From positions 6,234,178 through 6,298,177 of the forward strand of contig NC_037253.1 of the NCBI RefSeq assembly GCF_000002425.4: a stretch of DNA of 64,000 nucleotides. The letters run 5' to 3'. A program made the position numbers and the translations under genes. This DNA is from Physcomitrium patens (lineage: Eukaryota > Streptophyta > Bryopsida > Funariales > Funariaceae). This document shows positions 11,090 through 21,059 of the stretch, piece by piece. Position 1 is the stretch's first letter. Each line of letters opens with the position of its first letter. The notes below the pieces were generated by a model. The model ran no database searches, was not told the origin of the DNA, and saw only the letters and a list, made by a program, of their open reading frames with translations.

Positions 11090-12171
11090 ACCTAAATGTT
11101 TAGTATGAAGCCTTGGGAGAAGATAGAAACCTAAGGATGAAAATCTAAACTAGTAGGAGGCTAATTGGAAGGGATGAAAGCATGGCATGGTCAGATGAGG
11201 GCAAGGAATGGAGAACTTCATCCCTATTGGTCGAATACCATGCCCAATGGACTTTGAGGAGGCTATCTGCGACCTTAAGAAGGGTTTCGGTGACTTCAAA
11301 GGGGGCATTCGGAGATTAAAAGCTAGGATTGTAAAATTTAGGATTTGGAGAACAATTTGTATATAAAAATTAGAGGATTTGGAGTTAGGGTGAAAAAGTT
11401 ATAACCGTTTGAAGTTAAAGTGTTTATTTAAGACATACTATTACTCTTTTGAGAGTACGAGGAGTTTTACAGCATCTTTTGAAGATTGGAAGGTGCGAGT
11501 AAAACGAAGATTTCAAGGCCTACATCTTTTATGAAAGAATTATTGCTTTTGGAGTTCATATGAAGGAGTTGTAAGGAGTTGAAGGCGACGCTTCCAAATC
11601 AAAAGTAGTAAGTAAGCGGGTTTGTTTGTAGTAATGGTTGAAGCCATAACTTGAGTTTTCGAACGAATTTTTGGCTCAAACTTTTTGGAGAATGTAAAAT
11701 TTTGTGTTAAAAAGCTATATATACAAATTTCGTGGCATTTGAGTTTATATTTTATGAGATATGAAGAAAATTGCACGTAGATGTATAAAGACAAGGGTTT
11801 GAAGCGACTGTTAGGAGTTTCAAGATATCTCAAGATCTGCAATGAATTTGCAATTAAAAATTATTGTAGAAGTTAATAAGAATACATCAGTATCTCATGT
11901 AAATTTTGAGTTTTTTTGGACAGACGGATTAAGAGATATGAGGTGTTGAAGTTTGGAAAAATCTCCACATAAGATTAAACAAGGATTTAGAAGATTTTAT
12001 CATATTTTGGAAGTTGTGGATTACTTGAGGATTGTGTATTTGGTATAATTACTCAAAAAGAGAAAAATTATATATAAACTTAGGGCTTCTCTAATTTTTA
12101 AGCTTAATTGAATAATTAGTGACAACCAGAAGCCCAGCATTTTCTTGAAGCAAACTCTCTCTACCCCGACA
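10887..12171 (-). repeat. Solo LTR I (family C, I/K subtype)
   Basis: 1,285 bp, plus-strand start TGTCGTACTG and end CCCCGACA, with no internal region. Flanks are CCAT (10,883-10,886) and CCGT (12,172-12,175). The partner F LTR has an undisturbed CCGT at 34,690-34,693, which proves insertion at a CCGT site. It closely resembles K (47,472-48,746). It carries an (AT)n run at about 11,046-11,082. A 100-codon minus ORF at 11,540-11,842 is in the LTR and unsupported. Confidence 0.88.
11046..11082. repeat. (AT)n microsatellite in LTR I
   Basis: About 36 bases of alternating A and T. The matching point of LTR K (near 47,630) has no such run, so the expansion is specific to this copy. Confidence 0.9.
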
Positions 12172-12254
12172 CCGTCCTCCTAAACTGACTATTCTATGGA
12201 CTATTAATCTATTTTATCAATATCTTATAAAAACAAACTAATATTTATTTTACA

Positions 12255-12270
12255 TAGCCCCACTTCTATC
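12255..12270 (-). other. F polypurine tract
   Basis: On the minus strand GATAGAAGTGGGGCTA directly precedes the TG of the F 3' LTR. The same tract is kept in F2 (45,262-45,277) and in F' (34,995-35,009, plus strand). Confidence 0.8.
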
Positions 12271-13179
12271 TATGGAGCATCCTTGCAAATACATAATTGA
12301 TTCTTATCTAAAAACTACTTAACAAAATTCTACAAAATTAGTAATTCCTCTAGCCCATCCAATTAAACATTTGCTATATTATCGAATGTAGGTTCCACCG
12401 ATTCTGGTTCTAAATTCAAATTTTTCTCCTCCTCCAATCCGTCCATCGACTCCTTTGTCAATTGATTTGATAGATCTTCATTATACTCACCCAATTCATG
12501 GACTTGAGCCTCCAATTTTAAGATTTGGACATCACAGAGTTCCAATTGATGCTGCTGCTGACTCATCCATTGTGGAACATCTTCAATTGATACTTGAGAC
12601 TGGCTTCTCACTGTTAACTCTACCATCAATTTTGTCACCTCAGCTTGTAAAACTTCGATTTTGGACCTCAACTTCTTCGTTTCGTATCTGGATTGGTCAC
12701 TCAATGCTTCTTTCTCTTTCATCAATAACTTTACTTTTTCTCTTTCTGCTTGCAACTGACATTTGAGTTTCTCCCGTTCCAAATCTCATGTCTTGCGATT
12801 CTGGATCAATTCATCTCGTTGTCCTTCCACAATCCATAAGATGTGTTCTTTTTCTTTCGTCGAAGACTCATATTGGTGAACCCATTTCCACTCCAATACT
12901 AGCTTAGATTCCCCAATTTCGTGTATCGTCCATTCTTGCTCTTCAATTCTTTGGTTTTACTCTGATATCACCTTCTTACTATCCTCTAAATCTCGTTTGC
13001 TATTGCCTTCTACATCCAATGCTTGTACCATACAATGTATTTGTGAAACGTACTTCAATAAAGCATTCTTAAGAGGTATTCCTTTGGACAATCGACCTTG
13101 TGGAAACGCCAACTGATTAATATCTATCGAAATTGGGATTTCATTTGCCTCCTCCACTGCTAAACAAATTAGAACCCGT

Positions 13180-14895
13180 TGTCGTAATACATGAAGTCTT
13201 GCTTGAGAATGCTCTGGGCACATGGCTGTGGAAGGAAGAATGGAAATTATAATAACAAAATCCTAATTCTAATAGAATACTAACAATGTTCTAATTAGAC
13301 CATAATAATGCTAAGCAAGCTTAATCAAATTCAAAAAAACCTCAAAGAAATTTCAAACAAACAATAAGAATTCTTAAAGAAATATTAAAAAGATCACAAA
13401 TATCATTCAAATATATCTCAATTCAATCTTAATTTAATTCTAGTTAAAATCCTATTGAACTTTATTCAAACTTTAGGCCATAACTAATTGAATCTTAAAT
13501 CCTAATAAAATCCTAAACCCTGAATCAAACCCTAAAAAAAACTTAAACTAAACCCCAACCATATCCTAAAACAAATCCTAAATTCTAAATAAATCCTAAC
13601 CAAATCCTAATCCAAACTCTAAACCCTAAATTAAATCCTAACCAAATCTTAAACCCTAAATCAAATCCTAATCCAAATCCTGAATCCTAAACCAAATCCT
13701 AATCAAATCCTAATCCTAAACCAAACCCTAATCCAAATTCTAAATCCTAAATCCTAAATCAAACCCTAATCCAAACTGTAATCAAATCTTAAACCAAATC
13801 CTAAACCAAATCCTAACCAAACCCTAACCAAACCCTAAACCAAATCCTAGTAATTCCTACAATAGATTTAAACCTCAACAACTAATTAATAAACCGTTGA
13901 TTTTAACTCAAATTTTTTACACTTCTTAAAAACTAAGTTAAAAACAAGTAAAAAAAAATTGAAAAGGATCGGAGTTACGAAATTGATGATAACCTCAAAA
14001 ATGTGCTTGGGTTTTGGCCGGCCTCCTTCTTCAATCTTAATGCCAATCTTCCAGAGCCAATATCTCTCCTTGATACCATTCGATTCATCTCAAAATTCTC
14101 ATATACATAGAAAATCAAGTGTAATATCCTCTCACATAAGTTTCACTCCAATCCAACTAGTAGATTGCACGAAATCTTAAAAAATCCTATTGGAGCTAAA
14201 ATTCTACTTTTTGAGACCTTGATCCACTTAAACCTCAATATTCCTCAATTTAATCGTTAGATCAAGCTCAAATTTACGACTAATAATAAAAATAACTATA
14301 ATCATAAACCCACAAAATTCCATCCATAGATCTACTACAAAACTCTTGAAAATATCCAAAACATAAACCCTATTTTATTTAATAAAATCCAAATCATCCA
14401 AAACAAACTTTGACTTTGCAAAGCTATTACAAAGTCAATATAAATCCAAATCACCCAAAATCAACTTCTATAGAAACCTTATTAAATCTTCTATCAAACC
14501 CTACTCTCCGATCTGCCAAAGAATCCTTGAGTCGCCGTCAAAGCACAGTTTTGTGTCTTGGGGTCTGATTTCGATCCAGGTTCATAACCGGTCTTCTTCG
14601 GGTATCAACTTTCATCTTCTTGAGGTAATTTTTACTAATTTGCACTCCTAACTCCTTTCTACATATGCCTATATCCTTTATTTTTCTAATCTACCTTATT
14701 TTTCCTTATTTATGGCCTTACAAAGTAAATAAAAGCATAATTTGTAAATAGGCAGTATTAGCACCTTTAATTTTTCTATCCTTTGACTAATATCTATTTT
14801 TCTAAGATAATTTGCTACAATATTTTTGAAGTGAGATCCTCAAAACATGATATTTTCTTCACCCTTTCACTTGTTATCCATGTTACATCACGACA
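13180..14895 (-). repeat. Solo LTR J (family C) with telomere-like repeats
   Basis: 1,716 bp, plus-strand start TGTCGTAATACATG and end TTACATCACGACA. The first 65 bp match the LTR end of C ('CTTGCTTGAGAATGC...GGCTGTGGAAGG'). Flanks CCGT (13,176-13,179) and CCAT (14,896-14,899) form a 4 bp duplication with one G-to-A change. Removing it rejoins ORF-X as in F2. The interior is unlike other family C LTRs and contains a long CCTAAA-rich tract. Confidence 0.85.
13495..13850. repeat. Degenerate CCCTAA/CCTAAAT tract in LTR J
   Basis: About 350 bases made almost entirely of variants of AACCCTAA, AATCCTAA and CAAATCCTAA. It resembles plant telomere repeats but is irregular in period, and both LTR ends of J lie well outside it, so it is part of the LTR. 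Confidence 0.8.
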
Positions 14896-15756
14896 CCATT
14901 CTGATTGAATAATTGGAACGTTCCCTTGTACCATTGTATGACTTGACTCCCCAATTTCTTGTCTTACATCCATTGTATTGACATTTTGTGCCAACAAATT
15001 TTGTTCTCTCTGTGGAGGCACTGGCACTAGTATAGGACTTTCTTCTATTGGCATTATTTGATGCAATGTGTGCATGATTACAGCATACACATAATTAGAA
15101 TAAAGCAAATAAGTGAATTTTTTCAATTTCTACTTGGCTCCTATCTTCGCATGAATACGAGTGGCTATGTACATTGCCCAGTTGAACACCATCCCTTCCA
15201 ACGTCCATACCGCTACATACAATAACCATTTGGACATATATGTGGGATGTCGGTACAATTCTAATTGCCTCACCACAAAACAAAACCATTCCACGAGTTC
15301 TGGTGAAATTACCTCAGCAGTCCGCCAACCTTGGCTCCTCTCAAAGGCCGACATACCTCCCTTGAAATATCTTCTTGGACTAAAATTACTTGAGTCATCA
15401 ACTCCTATCGCAATTTCTCTAATGGAAAGACACAACATCTTTTTCAAGATTGTTCCATCAATCCCAATAATTCACCCTTGTACCATACTCGATCCATCCT
15501 TCGGGTCATAATTCGTGATATATTCCTCCACTAATGACACATTAATTGATGGTAAGTAATCTAACAAGTGTAAAAACTGGAACAATTGTGCATTTCGAAA
15601 ATCTTTTATTCTTTTCGACGTCTAGCAAATATCCAACTTCATTGGCTATATATTTATAACGATTATCACAAAAGGTGGTTTTGATGTGCATCTAGCTCTC
15701 ACATTTTGGCCATTATCCTCTTTATCTATAGCTCGCTTTGCACTTTCAATTGCCAT

Positions 15757-16074
15757 GATGCTCCCTCTCTCAAACTCTTAACTGGAACTACTACGCTCAA
15801 AAATACAAGAAATAGCAATCTCAAAAAACAACCAAGAACGACAACATAGAATGACCTCTAACTGATGCCCTACTCCTATTCTCTTACTATCAGTGATCAT
15901 GACAACATCTTATCCATATTGTCCATTTTTCACCTCTATCCCATCTAACACATTAATAATTACTAACTATCTTTTCAGGCACCTCTACACCCTAACGCAC
16001 TTATACGATACTTAGGTCTACCTTGTGTCCATTCGAAGTCACCCCTCCAAAAAAATAAAAACTCGTCTCAAGTT
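15757..16074 (-). other. F spacer between integrase stop and ORF-X
   Basis: 318 bp without an ORF or recognised signal. It could carry a leader or splice site for ORF-X expression; nothing in the sequence decides this. Confidence 0.5.
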
Positions 16075-16941
16075 TTATGTATTATATAACCGTAATCGAT
16101 TCCTGTTAATGCAAGTACTGAAGCGATGGCCCATAAAATCTTTCAATTGAACAGACCCATTGAAAAAACCTTCAATCACTCGATACGACCTATGCCAATG
16201 AATTTGAAATTTACCCAGAAAATGATTAAATCGGCTATCATACAGTAATATCAAATCATTGGGCATAAAAATCTTCGGATGCAGTTTACTATCATAGTAA
16301 CTCTTCTTCCATTTTTGACTTGCTTCCATGTGAAAAAGAGCTGTAGCCCGTATTTCGTCCAATTCTTTCAATTTTATCAACCGAGAATGTAATAACTCTT
16401 TGTCACTGAGTTGTTCATCCAAGATAATCCATAAACTTTGAACCTCCAATTCGATGGGTAAAATTGCCTCTTGACTGTAAACTAGTTGAAACGGAGTAGA
16501 GTTGGTAGTTACTTTATATGTAGTGTGATATGCCCACAAAGCCGCAAAGAGTTTGGTCTCCCAATCGGTACCCGCCCTTGAAATTGTCTTAGTCAAGACC
16601 TTGCACAAAATTCTGTTGGTCTTTTTCATTTGTCCATTAGCACGAGGATGATATGGAGTGGTTTTTTGATGCTTAATCTCATATGTGTTCGACAAGGCAG
16701 CTATGGTAGCATTTAGCAAATGGGTGCCGCGATTGCTAATCAATTCCTTCAGACATCCAAATTGAGTTATAATATTCTCGCATAGAAAAGTAGCCATCGT
16801 ACTGGCATTATCATAGCGGGTAGCAATAGCCTCTGCCCATTTTGTAACATAGTCCATTGTAACTAAAATATATTACTTCTGGCTAGGTTTTGCTGCTGGT
16901 GCGATGGGACCGATAAAATCAATACCTCATTTTTTGAACGG
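16075..16941 (-). pseudogene. F: integrase core and C-terminus
   Basis: The minus-strand ORF 16,857-16,075 (260 codons) starts at the first catalytic D in 'MDYVTKWAEAI'; the frame upstream runs to the E insertion at 16,941 with a stop near 16,875. The second catalytic position reads 'LISNRGTH', where D is expected, and the third reads 'NGQMKKTN', where E is expected: both are G-to-A losses, so this integrase is dead. 'TYKVTTNSTPFQLVY' and 'LPIELEVQSL' follow, then a GPY-like segment. The N-terminal zinc finger is at 28,533-28,700, displaced by E, D and C. Confidence 0.88.
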
Positions 16942-18318
16942 TGTCGTATTACGTGCTTTCTTGCTCGAGAATGCGCCGGACGTCTGGCTGTAGAAGGTAG
17001 TATGGAGATTCGCCAATAATCAAGCAGTCTATCAATTTTTGACTGATGGAATATAAACGACTACAAGAATACATCGTAAATCTATACGGATGCCCTTCGA
17101 CTGGTTGTCGAAGTCCCTTTTGCCCCAGTCGGTAGGTCTCTAGACGTTACAGAGAACCCCGAACAACCCAATCTGCTAATCTCCGATACCGCTTTATACT
17201 CACGATCTTGTATCCACTGACTGTCTTGTTAGATTAACCCAATAAATTTCATTCACTCCACATACTCAATCCTATAGACACCCTTTTAATCCTTCAATCA
17301 CAGACGTAACTCGATTTCATAAAACAGTCAGGAGTGATCACACCCACTTCATTAAAAATCCCGATTCACCATTACAACATTGACTTCAGCAACGATTGCC
17401 TCAGTCTTCCCAAAACTCTATGAAGAAGGAAAATCCAATTCTCCGTCTTTTCCTCCCCGACCTGAAGCATGAAGCTCCTCTCCAATCCCCTTAATCTTCA
17501 AAAACCTCCAATGAAAACCAAACTAGTAACCTTAAAAAAAGCTTGAAGCTAGCTCCTTGATCCAAAAAAAAAAACCCCCCCCCCTCTCTGCTTTGAAAAA
17601 AAAAACCCCCCCAAAAACTTATTCCCCTCCTAACCTTATCCTTTGAATTTCTTTAATCTTCCGTCTTGGATCCGGAATTGGCTCCCGCCGTCAGAGCTTA
17701 GATCCAAAATTGGCTCTCGCCATCAAAGCTTTCTCCTCCGTTTTTACCTTTAAGAGATCCATTTATCGAAAACAACGTTCTCTGAAACAGAGAATAGGAC
17801 AGCCTGAAACAGAATCGAACCTCGTAATCGGGACCACATTGAGTCGCTCAACCAACTCAGGTCTCATATTGGATAAGAGTCTAGTAATAAGACCCGGATT
17901 TTCCCGTAATCAGACTGCATTGGGTTGCCCGACCAATACAGGTCTCATATTGGATAAGAGGACCCGGAGTAAGACCTGGATTTTCCTGTAATTAGACTGC
18001 ATTGGGTCGCCCGACCGATACAGGTCTCATATTGGGTAAGAGGATCCGGATTGGATTCTCGAAATTAGATCCAATTGGTTCTTCGAACCAGGCTCATCCG
18101 TCGCGTGAATTGGTCCTTTTCCTTCCTGCTGACTCCCGTTATTAGAATCGAATGGAGCATTTCAGTATGCCCCGGCTGACTGTAACGAGGTGACTGAACT
18201 TGGCCACTCAGTATTTGCACTGGAGTTGGTCGTTGCTCCCAATATTCGAGGTAACTGAACATTAATAAAATTCCCCTTTCTTTTTATTTTCACGGTATAC
18301 TCGTGCTACAACACGACA
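16942..18318 (-). repeat. Solo LTR E (family C)
   Basis: 1,377 bp, plus-strand TGTCGTATTACGTGC to ACAACACGACA. Flanks ACGG (16,938-16,941) and ACAG (18,319-18,322) are a 4 bp duplication with one G-to-A change. It interrupts F integrase; F2 is continuous at the same point (about 49,292). It contains an 82 bp unit repeated twice (17,913-18,076). Confidence 0.9.
17560..17612. repeat. A/C homopolymer runs in LTR E
   Basis: Two successive A-tract plus C-tract blocks, each about ten A followed by seven to ten C. A weaker version is present in C LTRs near 18,997-19,020 and 26,374-26,397. Confidence 0.85.
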
Positions 18319-18349
18319 ACAGTGCCTGTACTAAGATTAGAACTAACGG
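18319..18349 (-). pseudogene. F: 31 bp of integrase between LTRs E and D
   Basis: This short piece aligns with F2 at 49,292-49,325 ('ggtgcttggaccaaaattggtactaatgg'-type sequence). It proves that E and D are two separate insertions about 25 bp apart in the same integrase gene. Confidence 0.75.
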
Positions 18350-18362
18350 TGTCATATTACGT

Positions 18363-19760
18363 TGTCGTATTACGTGCTTTCTTGCTCGAGAACGCGCCGG
18401 GCGTCTGGGTGTAGAAGGTAGTATGGAGATTCGCGGATAGTCACGCAGTCTATCAGTTTTTGACTGCTAGAATATAAACGACTGCAACAATGTACAGTAA
18501 ATCTATACGGGTGCTCTTCGACTGCTTGTCGAAGTCCTTTTTGCCCCAGTCAGTAGGTCTCTAGACGTTACAGAGAACCCCGTACAACCCAAACTGTTAA
18601 TCTTCAATACTGCTTTGTACTTACGATCTTGTATCCACTGACTGTCTTGTTAGATTAACCCAATAAATTTCATTCACTCCGCATACTCAATCCTATAGAC
18701 ACCCTTTTAATCCTTCAATTACAGACGCAACTCGATTTCACAAAACAGTCAAGAGTATTCAAACCCACTTCATTTAAAAATCCCGATTCACCATTACAAC
18801 ACTGACTTCAGCAGCGATTGCCTCAGTCTTCCCAAAACTCCACGAAGAAGAAAAATCCAAATTCTCTGTCTTTCCTTCTCCGACCCGAAGCATGAAGCTC
18901 CTCTCTCTAATTCCCTTGATCTTCAAAAAAAAACCTCCAATGAAAACCGAACTGGTAACCTTGCAAAAGCTTGAAAACTAGCTCCCCCCTCGATTTCCCT
19001 CAAAAAAAAACCACCCCCAAAACTATATCCCACCTAACCTTATCCTCTGAATTTCTTCAATCTTCCGTCTTAGATCCGGAATTGGCTCCCACCTCAAGCT
19101 TGGATCCGAAATTGGCTCTCGCCGTCAAGCTTTCTCCTCCGTTTTTGCCTTTAAGAAATCCATTTACCGAAAACAACGTTCCATGAGACGGCACAGAGAA
19201 CAGGACAGCCTGAAACAGAATCGAACCCCGTAATCGGGACCACATTGAGTCGCCCGACCAATTCAGGTCCTATATTAGGAAAGATGCCTGTAGTAACCTG
19301 GATGTTCCCGTAATTGGGTCAAATTGGTCCTCGCGTCAGATTGGCTAAGACCCGTAGTAAGACCTGGATTTCTCGTAACTGGGTCAAATTGGTCCTCGCG
19401 TCAGATTGGCTAAGACTCGTAGTAAGACCTGGATTTTCCGTAACTAGACTGCATTGGGTTGCCCCACCAATACAGGTCTCATATTGGGTAAGAGGACCCG
19501 GATTGGATTATCGAAATTGGATCCAATTGGCTCCTCGAACCCGTCGTGTGAATTGGTCCTTCTCTTCCTGCTGACTCCCGTTACTGGAATCGAACGGGGC
19601 ATTCCAGTATGCCCCGGCTGACTGTAACGGAGTCACTGAACCTGACCACTCAGTATTTGTACTGGAATTGGTCGATGCTCCCAATATTCGAGGTAACTGA
19701 ATATTAATAAAATTCCCCTTTCTTTTTATTTTCACTGTATAATTGTGTTACAACACGACA
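18363..19760 (-). repeat. C 3' LTR
   Basis: 1,398 bp, plus-strand TGTCGTATTACG...ACAACACGACA. Contains a perfect-period tandem pair of 65 bp units at 19,316-19,445. A 71-codon ORF in each LTR (18,971 and 26,348) is not conserved in E or D and is not a gene. Confidence 0.95.
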
Positions 19761-19777
19761 TCCACCCCCTCTGAACC
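19761..19777 (-). other. C polypurine tract
   Basis: On the minus strand GGTTCAGAGGGGGTGGA abuts the 3' LTR, identical to B at 1,712-1,728. Confidence 0.85.
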
Positions 19778-19822
19778 TGTGCATCCTCCGATATGGACCA
19801 ATTTACCCAATTGCTGTTTGAT

Positions 19823-21058
19823 TCAGAATATATCCCCTACGTCTTTGTCCAGTTCGTCGTCGTCACCTTCATTATCCATATCACTTTCATCTTCTTGCTG
19901 CGGAATCTCTGTACCTTCATTAAGGTCTTCCATATTCATCTCCGCGTGTCTTCGTTTAAATATTTTTACTCGCTTCCCTGTAATTGATATTTTCAATTTT
20001 GTACCATCTAACTCCCGTAATGAGTAAGTCGCATTATCATGAACAGTTGTTACAACATATGGTCCAAACCAACGTTTTGAAAATTTCCGCAAAGTACTAT
20101 GTTGATTATCCAGACTATTGTCATAAACAAGTACCCAGTCACCTTCCTCGATTGCTTTTGGTCTCAATCGATGTTGCTTATCGAATCGCGCCTTGTTTTG
20201 TAACCTTGCTCTTTTTAACCTTTCCAATGCTATCTGGACATCTTCCGTTCTTTGCTCCAATTGTCGAATCCTAATAGCCAGAAGTTCTTCTCTTGTCAAT
20301 CCATCTTCCCATGGTAGCATACTCCAAGTAAGTACCTTTTCTTCAATTGGCATAATTGGTTTTTGACCTGTCATAAGTTCTACTGGCATATATCCTGTCA
20401 CCGAACTATGTGTTGTTCGATCAGCCCATAATGCAAATGACAAAAGCCGTGGCCACTCTTTGACCTTCCCATTACAAGCTTTAACCAATGCTTTCACAAT
20501 CGGCGGGTGACTGCGTTCGCTTTTCGCATTCCCTTCCGGATTATAAGCAGTAGTCAGTGATAGTTTAACTCCACATCTTTCAAAGAACTTACGAGCTTCT
20601 TGTACATTTAATTCTCCACAATCTGCAGTGATTTTTCCTACGCACCCGTAACGACAAATGACATCTTCAAGCAAAAACCTACAAATCCCCTCTGTAGATT
20701 TTGTCCTCAATGCTCTTCCTTCTATTTGATTTGATAAATCTTCACAAGCTAAAACTAAATATCTCATCTGCCATAACCCAACCGGCATAATAACCAAATC
20801 AACAACCCATTTAAAATGAATAGCCAGAGGATACGTAGGATGAAGACCATCTCGATGTCGGATATTAGAATACGATTGACAGATTTTACATGACTCTACA
20901 AATGAGAGCACATCTCGATACATATTTTTCCACCAATATCGTTCCTTGAGAGTAGCAAAAGTAGCCCAGATTCCTCTATGCCCTGCCCATAAACTATCAT
21001 GAAACTCCTTTAATAATTTTAGTTTTTCTTCCCTTTTACCTATCACTCGTTGTGGCAT
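19823..21058 (-). CDS. C: integrase domain, intact reading frame
   Basis: 411 codons without a stop, the best preserved frame in the window. HHCC zinc finger ('FHDSLWAGH', 'CKIC'), core with D in 'WVVDLV', D in 'TADCGE' and E in 'KSERSH', then 'PVELMTGQKPIMPIEEK', a basic helix, and the GPY/F motif 'RWFGPYVV' with an acidic tail to 19,823. All catalytic residues are present. It was released from a gag-pol polyprotein: the RNase H frame upstream is joined by a 1-base indel near 21,120, so this is the 3' part of a broken polyprotein, and the ATG-like start at 21,058 is only where the frame opens. Confidence 0.9.
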   Translation of the reverse strand: MPQRVIGKREEKLKLLKEFHDSLWAGHRGIWATFATLKERYWWKNMYRDVLSFVESCKICQSYSNIRHRDGLHPTYPLAIHFKWVVDLVIMPVGLWQMRYLVLACEDLSNQIEGRALRTKSTEGICRFLLEDVICRYGCVGKITADCGELNVQEARKFFERCGVKLSLTTAYNPEGNAKSERSHPPIVKALVKACNGKVKEWPRLLSFALWADRTTHSSVTGYMPVELMTGQKPIMPIEEKVLTWSMLPWEDGLTREELLAIRIRQLEQRTEDVQIALERLKRARLQNKARFDKQHRLRPKAIEEGDWVLVYDNSLDNQHSTLRKFSKRWFGPYVVTTVHDNATYSLRELDGTKLKISITGKRVKIFKRRHAEMNMEDLNEGTEIPQQEDESDMDNEGDDDELDKDVGDIF

Positions 21059-21059
21059 C

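Larger units (their letters stand above)
3818..12254 (-). repeat. F 3' LTR, split by A and solo LTR I
   Basis: The LTR is in three pieces: 3,818-4,405, 10,779-10,886 and 12,172-12,254, together about 770 bp as in the partner LTR at 34,003-34,772. On the plus strand it begins TGTAATTGTCG and ends TTTTACA. The partner LTR is uninterrupted at both insertion points and so serves as an empty-site control. Confidence 0.88.
12363..15756 (-). pseudogene. F: ORF-X, extra ORF downstream of integrase (split by LTR J)
   Basis: Starts at 15,756 (MAIES.KR), the same start as in F2 (47,055). Removing J (13,180-14,895 plus one 4 bp duplication) leaves about 1.67 kb, near 550 residues. The N-terminal half is globular and conserved with F2: 'VEEYI..YDPKDGSS', 'DDSSNF', 'YFKGGMSAFE..QGWRTA' and a hydrophobic stretch around 'TYMSKWLLYVAVWTLEGMVFNWA'. 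The C-terminal half (13,175-12,363) is a long charged coiled-coil. I recognise no catalytic motif, signal peptide or clear transmembrane helix. It occupies the place of the env-like ORF of Athila elements, but similarity to envelope proteins is not visible. Stops at several points. Function unknown. Confidence 0.75.

Noticed and set aside
12455-12766. 103-residue plus-strand ORF
   Set aside because: Antisense shadow of the ORF-X coiled-coil.
13200-13250. Apparent 3' splice site (pyrimidine run plus CAG on the minus strand) in ORF-X
   Set aside because: It lies inside solo LTR J. Removing J restores ORF-X as in F2, so no intron is needed.
13495-13850. Telomere or chromosome end
   Set aside because: The repeats are irregular and enclosed by LTR ends and a target duplication.
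18971-19186. 71-residue ORF repeated at 26,348-26,563
   Set aside because: It recurs only because both are LTRs of C; it is not open in the related LTRs D, E or B.
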